Of a stretch of 13,773 nt of DNA, positions 6,184 through 13,084 are shown piece after piece (the first letter of the stretch is position 1; every line of letters starts with the position of its first letter). The DNA is from Solirubrobacterales bacterium (GTDB lineage: Bacteria; Actinomycetota; Thermoleophilia; Solirubrobacterales; Solirubrobacteraceae). The position numbers and the translations under genes are program-made. A model generated the notes under the pieces. It made no database searches and was not told the DNA's origin. It worked only from the letters and a program-made list of their open reading frames with translations. The stretch is taken from positions 1-13,773 of the forward strand of contig JACRMD010000254.1 of the NCBI GenBank assembly GCA_016215085.1, written 5' to 3'.

Positions 6184-7746
6184 GTGCGCGGGAAGGCGGC
6201 GTGGATCATCGCGGCGGCGTTGTGGGCGGGCGGCGCGGGCACGGCGACGGCGGTGCAGCAGCCGCCGGGCGCGGCCAAGAACGTCGAGCTGGTGGCCAAC
6301 CTGCCGGAGGGCAGGTACGCGACCGCGATCAACTTCCTGTCCTACGGGCACGGCCGGCGGGCGACGGAGGTGATGCTCATCACCGGGCGCTTCGGCCTCA
6401 AGTCCTATGACATCTCCACGCCGTCGGCGCCGCGGCTGCTCGACGAGGTCACCTCGGAGGAGCTGCACCTGCCCGGCGACCCGCCGGTGAAGATGGACCC
6501 GCCCGACCAGTCGACGTACTGGCAGAACGAGGACATGGACGTCGACCGGTCGCGCAAGCTGGCGATCCTGTCGCGCGACCCGCGCTCCTACCGCGGCTCC
6601 ACCTCGCGCGAGCCCGGCGAGGAGGACCCCAACGGGGCGACGAACATCGCCGGCGTCTACGTCGTCGACGCCAAGGACCCGCGGGACCTCCGGCTGCTGA
6701 GCTTCACGCAGCTGCCGACCGGCCACACGTCGTCGTGCATCGACGGCTGCCGGTACCTGTGGACGGGCGGCCCCGCCAGCACCGTCCACCAGCGCGAGGA
6801 CCTCGGCTGGGCGCTGGGCCGGCCGATCATCGTCACCGACCTGCGCGACCCCGCGCACCCGGTCGCTCATCCCGACGAGCCGCTGGACCTGTTCCGCGCC
6901 GACGGCACGACCGCCTACTCGCACGACGTGCAGGTCGACGACGCCGGCATCGCGTGGGTGTCGGGCCTCGGCGGCGTGCGCGGGTACTGGACCTCGGGCC
7001 GCCACGCCGACCCCGTGAGCGGCGAGCGCCGCGAGGCCACGCCGCTGGACCCGATCCCCTACGGGGGCGGCGGGTTCGCCGACGACGCGGTCGGCGACAC
7101 GCCGGGCGGCTGGATGCACAACAGCGCCCGCCCGGTCGGGCCGCGCGCGCCGAAGGGCGACAAGCGCTACAAGCGGGGCGAGCTGCTGCTGGCCACCGAG
7201 GAGGACTTCGGGCCGCCCGAGGAGGCCTGCCGCGACCGCGGCGCGTTCACCATCGCCTCGCTGGACGGCAGCTACGGCGGCGAGGGCTGGCGCTCGACGC
7301 CCGAGCAGCCGTTCCGGCTGCGCACCGTCGGCCGCTGGAGCCCGTACGCGCAGGAGGGCACCCGCACCGAGGGGCTCACCTTCTGCTCGGCGCACTACTT
7401 CGACGTCGACGGGCCGCTGGTCACCTACGCCTGGTACGGGCAGGGCACGCGGTTCCTCGACGTGTCGCGCCCCGAGCAGCCGATCCAGGTCGCGTACTGG
7501 CGGCCCGACGACGGCAACGTCTGGGCCTCCTACCTGCACGACGGCTACGTCTACACCGCCGACCACGGCCGCGGCATCGACGTGCTGCGGCTGAAGACCG
7601 GGGCGCACGCCGCGGCCGCCCGGCGCCGCGAGGTCGTGGCGCCGCCGATGTCGCTGCGCCAGGTCGCCTACCTCCGCGGCCTCTCGCGGCAGCTCAGGCC
7701 GGACCCGAGCACCGGATACCTCTGCCTGCTGCCGGTCGCGCGCTAG
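6184..7746 (+). CDS. Secreted LVIVD-repeat beta-propeller protein
   Basis: This is a 520-residue exported protein. Residues 1-23 form a signal peptide (MRGK, then a hydrophobic run, cleavage near ATA-V). The rest shows several LVIVD-type blades, in which a strand ending in V-D or Y-D is followed by DP/TP and a restart: MLITGRFGLKSYDISTPSAP at 64-83, GVYVVDAKDPRDLRLLSF at 157-174, PIIVTDLRDPAHPV at 214-227, TRFLDVSRPEQPIQVAYW at 422-439, and YVYTADHGRGIDVLRL at 455-470. LVIVD repeats build a propeller and are found mainly in exported proteins of unknown function. Cysteines at 185, 189, 349 and 401 could form disulfides. A long insertion at 260-390 is rich in Gly, Pro and charged residues. The gene ends 10 bases before a strong palindromic terminator. 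No enzymatic motif was seen. Confidence 0.82.
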   Translation: MRGKAAWIIAAALWAGGAGTATAVQQPPGAAKNVELVANLPEGRYATAINFLSYGHGRRATEVMLITGRFGLKSYDISTPSAPRLLDEVTSEELHLPGDPPVKMDPPDQSTYWQNEDMDVDRSRKLAILSRDPRSYRGSTSREPGEEDPNGATNIAGVYVVDAKDPRDLRLLSFTQLPTGHTSSCIDGCRYLWTGGPASTVHQREDLGWALGRPIIVTDLRDPAHPVAHPDEPLDLFRADGTTAYSHDVQVDDAGIAWVSGLGGVRGYWTSGRHADPVSGERREATPLDPIPYGGGGFADDAVGDTPGGWMHNSARPVGPRAPKGDKRYKRGELLLATEEDFGPPEEACRDRGAFTIASLDGSYGGEGWRSTPEQPFRLRTVGRWSPYAQEGTRTEGLTFCSAHYFDVDGPLVTYAWYGQGTRFLDVSRPEQPIQVAYWRPDDGNVWASYLHDGYVYTADHGRGIDVLRLKTGAHAAAARRREVVAPPMSLRQVAYLRGLSRQLRPDPSTGYLCLLPVAR

Positions 7747-7756
7747 CCACGGCGCC

Positions 7757-7782
7757 CGGGGCCCCGCCGCGGCGGGGCCCCG
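7757..7782. terminator. Perfect 26-base palindrome, likely two-way terminator
   Basis: The 26 bases from 7757 to 7782 equal their own reverse complement, built from CGGGGCCCCG at both ends around CCGCGG. It lies between two convergent genes, 10 bases after the stop of the plus-strand LVIVD gene and 13 bases after the stop of the minus-strand FAD oxidoreductase. Identical folding on both strands fits a shared bidirectional terminator. Confidence 0.8.
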
Positions 7783-7795
7783 CGCCGCGCCGGCC

Positions 7796-9190
7796 TCAGC
7801 GGGCCGGCGGGATGTTCTGGTTGACGCGGAACAGGTTGTCCGGGTCGTACTGCGCCTTGACGCGGGTGAGCCGGTCGTAGTTGTCGCGGTAGCTCGCCCG
7901 GACCCGCTCGGCGCCCTCGTCCATCATCATGTTCACGTACGCGCCGCCTGCCGAGTAGGGGTGCAGCGCCTCCTGGTAGCCGACGCTCCACTCGCGGATC
8001 GCCGCCACGTTGGCCGGGTCGGGGTCGACCCCCGCGAACACCGTGCCGTACGTCGCGTCGCGGTAGCCCCACGCCGTGTCGGCGGGCCCGACGTCGTGCG
8101 CCGCGCCGTCGATCGGGTACATGTGCATCGTCGACTGCGGCGTGGGCAGCTGCATCCCGAAGCGCGCGTGGATCGCGACGGCCTCGTCGGGGACCTCCTT
8201 GACGAAGTCCGCCCGCCAGTACCACTGGTCGCCTCGCGGGTAGAGGCCGTCGAACGCGCTCTGCAGCATCGGGTGCGGCATGGGCTGGACGCCGTGCAGC
8301 AGCGGCGCGGGCAGCGCGTCCAGCAGCGGCGCCATGTCGCGGGCGGCCTCCTCCTCGGTGCCGACGTGGCACCAGACGACGCCGCAGATGGCGCGCCCGT
8401 GCAGCTCCTCGGGGAACGGCGGCGCGGGCGGCACCGCCCCGAAGAGGAAGAACCCGTTGAGGTCGCGCGGCGCCGCCGGCAGGAAGTCGCGGTAGGCGGT
8501 GAGCACCTCGGCGCCCGCCTCGGCCGGCCAGAACGTCGGGCCGCCGATCACCGTGCCGACCTCGTGCAGCCGGAACGTGAAGGAGGTCACGACGCCGAAG
8601 TTCCCGCCGCCGCCGCGCAGCGCCCAGAACAGGTCGGGGTGCTCGTCGGCGCTCGCCCGGACGCGCTCGCCCGAGGCCAGCACGACGTCCGCCTCGAGCA
8701 GGTTGTCGATGGCCAGGCCGCACTTGCGCGTGAGGTGGCCGAGGCCGCCGCCCAGCGTGAGGCCGCCCACGCCGGTGGTCGAGATGATGCCGCTCGGCGT
8801 CGCCAACCCGTACGGGTTGGTCGCGCGGTCGACCTCGCCCCAGGTACAGCCGCCGTCGGCCCGCACGGTGCGGGCGCCGGCGTCGACCTGGACGTCGTGC
8901 ATGAGCGAGAGGTCGATGACGACGCCGTCGTCGCACGTGCCCAGCCCGGCGCCGTTGTGGCCGCCGCCGCGGACCGCGAGCAGCAGCCCGTGGTCGCGGG
9001 CGAAGCCGACGGCCCGCGCCACGTCCTCCGGGGCGGCGCACCGCGCGATCAGCGCCGGGCGCCGGTCGATCATCGCGTTGTAGACCTTCCGGGCCTCGGC
9101 GTACTCCGCGTCCTCGGGCCCCACCAGCTGGCCGTGGAACCCGGTCAGCTCCCTGCGCGCGGCCTGTGCCGCCGGCATGACGGTGCTCAC
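7796..9190 (-). CDS. Berberine-bridge-type FAD-dependent oxidoreductase (covalent FAD)
   Basis: The 464-residue protein matches the vanillyl-alcohol-oxidase/berberine bridge enzyme layout. An N-terminal FAD-binding domain carries AVRGGGHNGAG at 72-82, in which H78 is the residue that normally bonds FAD covalently. Then comes GIISTTGVGGLTLGGGLGHL near 132-151, the pyrophosphate-binding loop. The position that is a cysteine in bicovalent members is not a cysteine here (ISTTGVGG), so single covalent attachment through histidine is expected. The C-terminus has the BBE motif YDPDNLFRVNQNIPP. Such enzymes oxidise alcohols, sugars or alkaloid-like compounds; the substrate is unknown. There is no signal peptide, so it is probably cytoplasmic. 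The GTG at 9190 has AAGGAG 5 bases upstream. It is transcribed away from the LAL regulator, making that regulator a candidate controller. Confidence 0.9.
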   Translation of the reverse strand: MSTVMPAAQAARRELTGFHGQLVGPEDAEYAEARKVYNAMIDRRPALIARCAAPEDVARAVGFARDHGLLLAVRGGGHNGAGLGTCDDGVVIDLSLMHDVQVDAGARTVRADGGCTWGEVDRATNPYGLATPSGIISTTGVGGLTLGGGLGHLTRKCGLAIDNLLEADVVLASGERVRASADEHPDLFWALRGGGGNFGVVTSFTFRLHEVGTVIGGPTFWPAEAGAEVLTAYRDFLPAAPRDLNGFFLFGAVPPAPPFPEELHGRAICGVVWCHVGTEEEAARDMAPLLDALPAPLLHGVQPMPHPMLQSAFDGLYPRGDQWYWRADFVKEVPDEAVAIHARFGMQLPTPQSTMHMYPIDGAAHDVGPADTAWGYRDATYGTVFAGVDPDPANVAAIREWSVGYQEALHPYSAGGAYVNMMMDEGAERVRASYRDNYDRLTRVKAQYDPDNLFRVNQNIPPAR

Positions 9191-9195
9191 GTCGT

Positions 9196-9201
9196 CTCCT
9201 T
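9196..9201 (-). promoter_or_regulatory. Shine-Dalgarno AAGGAG of the FAD oxidoreductase
   Basis: AAGGAG on the minus strand lies 5 bases upstream of GTG 9190 and supports that codon over the ATG four codons downstream. Confidence 0.75.
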
Positions 9202-9229
9202 GCGTCGAGCGTGGTCGATGTCACCGGCG

Positions 9230-9252
9230 ACGCTACGCCCGGCCCGCGGGCC
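9230..9252 (-). promoter_or_regulatory. Candidate promoter/operator of the FAD oxidoreductase
   Basis: A minus-strand TAGCGT (9235-9230) fits TAnnnT. Directly upstream of it is the 12-base perfect palindrome GGCCCGCGGGCC at 9241-9252, in the -10/-35 spacer. A transcript from here would have a leader of about 33 bases that includes the Shine-Dalgarno. The palindrome is a plausible operator, but GC-rich palindromes also arise by chance. Confidence 0.35.
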
Positions 9253-9330
9253 GCGCCATGACCGAGGCTGATCCTCTTCTCCGGCCGTCGCGCGGGAAGG
9301 AACGCCCTGTGCGCATGGTCCGTTCTGACT

Positions 9331-12306
9331 ATGGTGCGCCCGAGGCCCCAGCAGATGCACGACCTTCCCGGCCCGCTCCGCCCGCGGTCGACCTTCCCGT
9401 TCGTGGGACGGTCGGCGGAGCTCGAGACGCTCCAGGCGCTCGTCCCCCGCGCCGAGGGCGAGGGGCGGCGGCTGGTGCTGCTGGGCGGCGAGCCCGGCTC
9501 GGGCAAGAGCCGCCTGGTGCGCGAGCTGGCCGAGCACGCCGCGGCCGGCGGCGCGCTCGTGCTCTACGGCGCCTGCGACGCGGTCGTCCAGACCCCGTAT
9601 GGGCCGTTCGTCGAGGCGCTCGACCACCTCGTGCGCGTCACCGACCCGGAGACGCTGGCCGGCGCGCTGGGCGGTGGCGGCGGCGAGCTGACGCGCCTGC
9701 TGCCCGACCTGCCGGCACGCGTCGGCGGGCTGGCCGCTCCCGTGGCCGCCGACCCGGACACCGAGCGCCACCGCCTGCACACCGCCGTCGCCGACCTGCT
9801 GACCGCGATGGGCGAGCGGCGGCCGCTGGTGCTCGTGCTCGAGGACGGCCACTGGGCCGACGCGCCGACGCTCCTGCTGCTGCGCCACCTCGCCCGCGCG
9901 GGCGGCAGCGCCCGCGTGCTGGTGGTGGCGACGTTCCGCGACACGGAGGCCGACGTGCCGGTGCGGCTCGCCGAGACGCTCGCCGGCCTGCGGCGCTCCG
10001 AGGACGTCGTGCGCCTGCGGCTCGGCGGCCTGTCGGGCACGGAGGTCGACGAGTTCGTGCGGCGCGCGGCCGACGGCGAGGTCGCCGGCGAGCCGGACCT
10101 CGCGCGGGCGATCGCCGACCTCACCGGCGGCAACCCGTTCCTGGTCTGCGAGCTGTGGCGGGCGCTGATCGAGACCGGCGCGCTTGAGCGCGACGGCGAC
10201 GCGATGCACCTGCGCCGCCCGCCCGCGGAGCTCGGCACGCCCGAGAGCGTGCGCGAGGTCGTCAGCCGCCGCCTCGCGCGGCTGGACCCCGCGACCGGCG
10301 ACCTGCTCGAGCTCGCCGCGACGGCCGGCTCGGAGTTCGAGCTCGGGCTGGTCCGCGGCGCCACCGACGGCGACCCGCTCGCCGCCCTCGACGAGGCGGT
10401 CCGCAGCGGGTTCGTCGAGGAGCTGCCGGGCCGGGGCCTGGCCTACCGCTTCACGCACGAGCTGGTGCGCCGCGCGCTCTACGACCGGCTGTCGGCCGTG
10501 CGCCGCGCCGAGCTGCACCTCCGCGTCGCCGAGGCGCGCGAGCGCGACGCGGGGCGCTCCGGGCGCGACCTCGCCGACCTCGCCCACCACTTCGCCGCGG
10601 CCGCCCCGTTCGGCCAGGCCGAGCGGGCCGTCGAGTACAACGTCCTCGCCGCACGGGCGGCCGTCGCCGCGCTCGCGTACGACGAGGCGGCCGAGCGCCT
10701 GCGCACCGCGCTGGACCTCGGGGTCGACGAGCCGGCCGAGCGCGCGCGGATCCTCCTCGAGCTCGGGACGGCCAGCCACCGGGCGGGCAAGGCGGCCGCG
10801 GCGCTCGAGGCGTTCCGCGCGGCGGCCGGCATCGCGCGCGAGCTCGGCGACGCCGAGCTGCTGGCGCGCGCCGCCATCGGCCACGAGGACGCGTGCTGGC
10901 GCCCGGGCATCGTCGACCAGGGCGCCGTCGAGCTGCTCGAGGAGGCCGCCGCCGCGCTCGGCGATGCGCCGTCGCGGCTGCGCCTCGGCCTGCTCAGCGG
11001 GCTGGCCCGCGCGCTGGACTTCCGCGGCGACCACGCGCGCGGCGCTGGCGTCCGGACGCGGGCGGTCGCGCTGGCCCGCGAGCTCGGCGACCGCGCCGGC
11101 CTGGCGACCGTGCTCGTCCGCTCGTACTGGTCGCGCGGCACGAGCCCGCTGGAGGAGATCCTCGCGATGCTCAGCGAGGCCAACGAGCTGGGGGAGGACC
11201 TCGGCGACACCGAGATCCGCGCGGAGGCGATGGCCTGGCGGGTGCCGGCGTTCGTCGCGCTCGCCGACCTCGCCGCGGCGCGGCGCGAGCAGGCCGAGCT
11301 GCGGGCGACGGCCGACCGCACGGCCCAGCCGTTCATGCTCCACGTCGCCGAGCACTACGGCGCGGCGATCGCGATCGGCGACGGCCGGCTGGCGGCGGCG
11401 GAGACGATGGCCCGCCGCTCGCACGAGTGGGGCCGGCTGCTGACGGGCCGCGACGCGTCGGGCAGCTACGGCATCCAGATGTTCACGCTGCGCCGCGAGC
11501 AGGGGCGGCTGGCCGAGCTGGCGCCCGTGATCCGGATCCTCGCCTCCGACGCCCGCGAGGGCGGCCCGTGGCGGCCCGGGCTCGCGTCGGTCCTCGCCGA
11601 GCTGGGGATGGAGGGCGACGCGCGGCGGGAGCTCGCCCGGGTGGCGGACGAGGGGCTCGAGCCGTACCGCGAATCGCTGTGGCTGGCGGCGCTGACCTAC
11701 CTCACCGACGCCGCGGCGGCGCTGGGCGACGAGCGGATGGCGGCGCTGCTGTACCCCGAGCTCGCGCCGCTGGCGGGGACCAACGTGATGATCGGCCACC
11801 TCGTCGCGTGGTACGGCGCGGCCGACCGCTACCTGGGGATGCTCGCCGCGACGCTCGGCGAGTGGGAGCTCGCCGACGAGCACTTCGAGGCCGCGATGGC
11901 GCTCGACCGCCGCATGGGCGGGGCGACGTGGGAGGCGCACACGGCCTGCGAGCACGCGCGGGTGCTGCTCGCTCGCGGCCGCGGGGAGCGCGAGCGGGCG
12001 GAGCGGCTGCTCGGACACGGGGCGGCGCTGGCCGACCGCATCCCGCTGCCGGCGCTGGCGCATCGCATCCGCGCGCTGGGGAGCACGGCGCCGCGCACCG
12101 GGCTGCCCGACGGGCTGTCGCCGCGCGAGGCCCAGATCCTGCGGCTCGTCGCCGAGGGGCTCAGCAACCGCGAGATCGGGGAGCGGCTGCAGATCAGCGA
12201 GCACACCGCCGCCAACCACATCCGCAGCATCCTGCGCAAGACCGGCAGCTCCAACCGCACCGAGGCGGCGTCCTACGCGCACCGCCGGCACCTTGCCGGG
12301 ACGTAG
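9331..12306 (+). CDS. LAL-type AAA ATPase / LuxR-family transcriptional regulator
   Basis: This 991-residue cytoplasmic regulator has the MalT/LAL plan. FVGRSAELETL at 24-34 opens an AAA_16 ATPase module. Walker A is GEPGSGKS at 53-60. Walker B is LVLVLED at 166-172, followed by GHWAD at 173-177, with ED replacing the more common DD. A long central region (about 400-900) is Ala/Leu/Glu/Arg-rich helical sequence, as expected for TPR-like repeats that sense a ligand or partner. The LuxR helix-turn-helix is at about 925-985 (LSPREAQILRLVAEGLSNREI, then ISEHTAANHIRSILRKTG). ATP-dependent oligomerisation and DNA binding are expected. ATG 9331 gives the longest form; ATG 9355 would remove only eight residues before the conserved part and is equally possible, and neither has a Shine-Dalgarno. 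It is divergent from the FAD oxidoreductase and followed after 23 bases by the DUF4242 gene. Confidence 0.92.
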   Translation: MVRPRPQQMHDLPGPLRPRSTFPFVGRSAELETLQALVPRAEGEGRRLVLLGGEPGSGKSRLVRELAEHAAAGGALVLYGACDAVVQTPYGPFVEALDHLVRVTDPETLAGALGGGGGELTRLLPDLPARVGGLAAPVAADPDTERHRLHTAVADLLTAMGERRPLVLVLEDGHWADAPTLLLLRHLARAGGSARVLVVATFRDTEADVPVRLAETLAGLRRSEDVVRLRLGGLSGTEVDEFVRRAADGEVAGEPDLARAIADLTGGNPFLVCELWRALIETGALERDGDAMHLRRPPAELGTPESVREVVSRRLARLDPATGDLLELAATAGSEFELGLVRGATDGDPLAALDEAVRSGFVEELPGRGLAYRFTHELVRRALYDRLSAVRRAELHLRVAEARERDAGRSGRDLADLAHHFAAAAPFGQAERAVEYNVLAARAAVAALAYDEAAERLRTALDLGVDEPAERARILLELGTASHRAGKAAAALEAFRAAAGIARELGDAELLARAAIGHEDACWRPGIVDQGAVELLEEAAAALGDAPSRLRLGLLSGLARALDFRGDHARGAGVRTRAVALARELGDRAGLATVLVRSYWSRGTSPLEEILAMLSEANELGEDLGDTEIRAEAMAWRVPAFVALADLAAARREQAELRATADRTAQPFMLHVAEHYGAAIAIGDGRLAAAETMARRSHEWGRLLTGRDASGSYGIQMFTLRREQGRLAELAPVIRILASDAREGGPWRPGLASVLAELGMEGDARRELARVADEGLEPYRESLWLAALTYLTDAAAALGDERMAALLYPELAPLAGTNVMIGHLVAWYGAADRYLGMLAATLGEWELADEHFEAAMALDRRMGGATWEAHTACEHARVLLARGRGERERAERLLGHGAALADRIPLPALAHRIRALGSTAPRTGLPDGLSPREAQILRLVAEGLSNREIGERLQISEHTAANHIRSILRKTGSSNRTEAASYAHRRHLAGT

Positions 12307-12321
12307 GCGTCGGCGTACGCT
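12293..12321 (+). promoter_or_regulatory. Promoter TTGCCG-N17-TACGCT of the DUF4242 gene
   Basis: TTGCCG at 12293-12298 and TACGCT at 12316-12321 are spaced by exactly 17 bases, the optimum for a housekeeping sigma factor. The -10 ends 8 bases before the ATG at 12330, so the transcript should start at or within two bases of the start codon (leaderless). The -35 lies inside the last codons of the upstream regulator gene. This is the best formed promoter in the window. Confidence 0.6.
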
Positions 12322-12329
12322 CACCGGCC

Positions 12330-12623
12330 ATGCCCCTGTACGTGATCGAGCGGACCTTCGCCGAGCAGCTCGAGCTCACCGGGGACGACGTGCGGCTCAT
12401 CGAGGAGATCAACGGCGACGAGGGCGTGCGCTGGCTGTTCTCGTTCCTCAGCGCCGACCGCCGTCGCTCGTACTGCCTCTACGAGGCGCCGTCGCCCGAC
12501 GCGATCCGGGTGGCCGCCAAGCGCGGCGACCTGCCGGCCGACGCGATCGTCGAGGTCGGCCCGGGTACGCCGCAGTTCTCGGACCGGTTGCGCGACTGGG
12601 CCTCCGCCCAGGCGACCGGCTAG
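12330..12623 (+). CDS. DUF4242 family small protein
   Basis: The 97-residue product begins MPLYVIERTF and continues GVRWLFSFLSADRRRSYCLYEAPSPDAI, the standard features of DUF4242 (PF14026): an N-terminal strand, a V-W-SF/SY core, and the YCLYEAP segment. The length equals the family's usual 85-100 residues. Some members were reported as nickel-binding, but I cannot confirm metal ligands here. It is cytoplasmic, with no signal peptide. It follows the LAL regulator and precedes the OsmC remnant by 27 bases, so the last two were probably one transcript. No Shine-Dalgarno precedes the ATG; the promoter at 12293-12321 predicts leaderless expression. Confidence 0.85.
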   Translation: MPLYVIERTFAEQLELTGDDVRLIEEINGDEGVRWLFSFLSADRRRSYCLYEAPSPDAIRVAAKRGDLPADAIVEVGPGTPQFSDRLRDWASAQATG

Positions 12624-12639
12624 ACGACCAACGACCCAC

Positions 12640-12644
12640 AGGAG
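12640..12644 (+). promoter_or_regulatory. Shine-Dalgarno AGGAG of the OsmC-family gene
   Basis: AGGAG ends 6 bases before GTG 12651, in the 27-base gap after the DUF4242 stop. It shows that the OsmC-family gene once had (and may still have) an intact translation start. Confidence 0.75.
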
Positions 12645-12650
12645 CAGCGA

Positions 12651-13030
12651 GTGCCGACCAGGAGCGGGAGCGCGGAGTGGCGGGGCGACCTCATGGGCGG
12701 GGAGGGCGACCTCACCGTCGGTGACGGCGTCTTCTCCGGCGCCTACACCTTCAAGTCGCGGTTCGAGGAGGGCGAGGGCACCAACCCCGAGGAGCTGATC
12801 GCGGCGGCGCACGCCGCGTGCTTCTCGATGGCGCTGGCCAACATCCTGGCCTCGCACGCGCACCAGCCCGAGTTCGTGCGCACGACGGCGCGCGTCCTAC
12901 CGAGGCGAAGGTGGCCGGCATCGACGACGCGCACTTCCAGGAGCACGTCGAGGAGGCGCGTGTGGGCTGCCCGATCTCGCGCGCGCTGGCCGCGGTGCCG
13001 GAGATCGACGCGCAGGCCTCGCTGGTCTGA
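12651..13030 (+). pseudogene. OsmC-family peroxiredoxin gene, deleted and frameshifted
   Basis: Frame 1 from GTG 12651 reads as a normal OsmC N-terminus for 83 residues (AEWRGDLMGGEG, then NPEELIAAAHAACFSMAL with the peroxidatic-type C57). After RTTARVL it turns into arginine-rich noise. From 12899 another frame resumes the family sequence for 43 residues (TEAKVAGIDDAHFQEHVEEA, then GCPISRALA), with the second conserved cysteine encoded at 12968-12970, and stops normally at 13030. Joining the two gives about 126 residues against roughly 140 for the family. The beta strand that normally sits between RTTARV and TEAKVPGI is missing, so a deletion of about 46-52 bases, of size 1 modulo 3, is inferred near 12897-12899. 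OsmC/Ohr proteins reduce organic hydroperoxides by a cysteine pair; the two cysteines here cannot be in one chain. If read through without correction the first frame adds a long nonsense tail. An assembly error is possible but less likely than a true deletion, because the missing sequence is tens of bases rather than one. Confidence 0.75.
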
Positions 13031-13050
13031 GCCCGCTCGCCGTGCTCGCC

Positions 13051-13080
13051 GCCGTCGACGCGCTCGACGAGGTCGTCGGC
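13051..13080. terminator. Possible weak hairpin between convergent genes
   Basis: Arms 13051-13059 and 13072-13080 pair at eight of nine positions with a 12-base loop. It lies between the end of the OsmC-family remnant and the end of the collagen-like gene, where a shared terminator would be expected. There is one mismatch and no T-tract. Confidence 0.3.
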
Positions 13081-13084
13081 TGCG

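Noticed and set aside
9187..12324. 1045-residue minus-strand open frame opposite the LAL regulator
   Set aside because: It is a GC-bias shadow; the plus strand has Walker A, Walker B and LuxR motifs in order.
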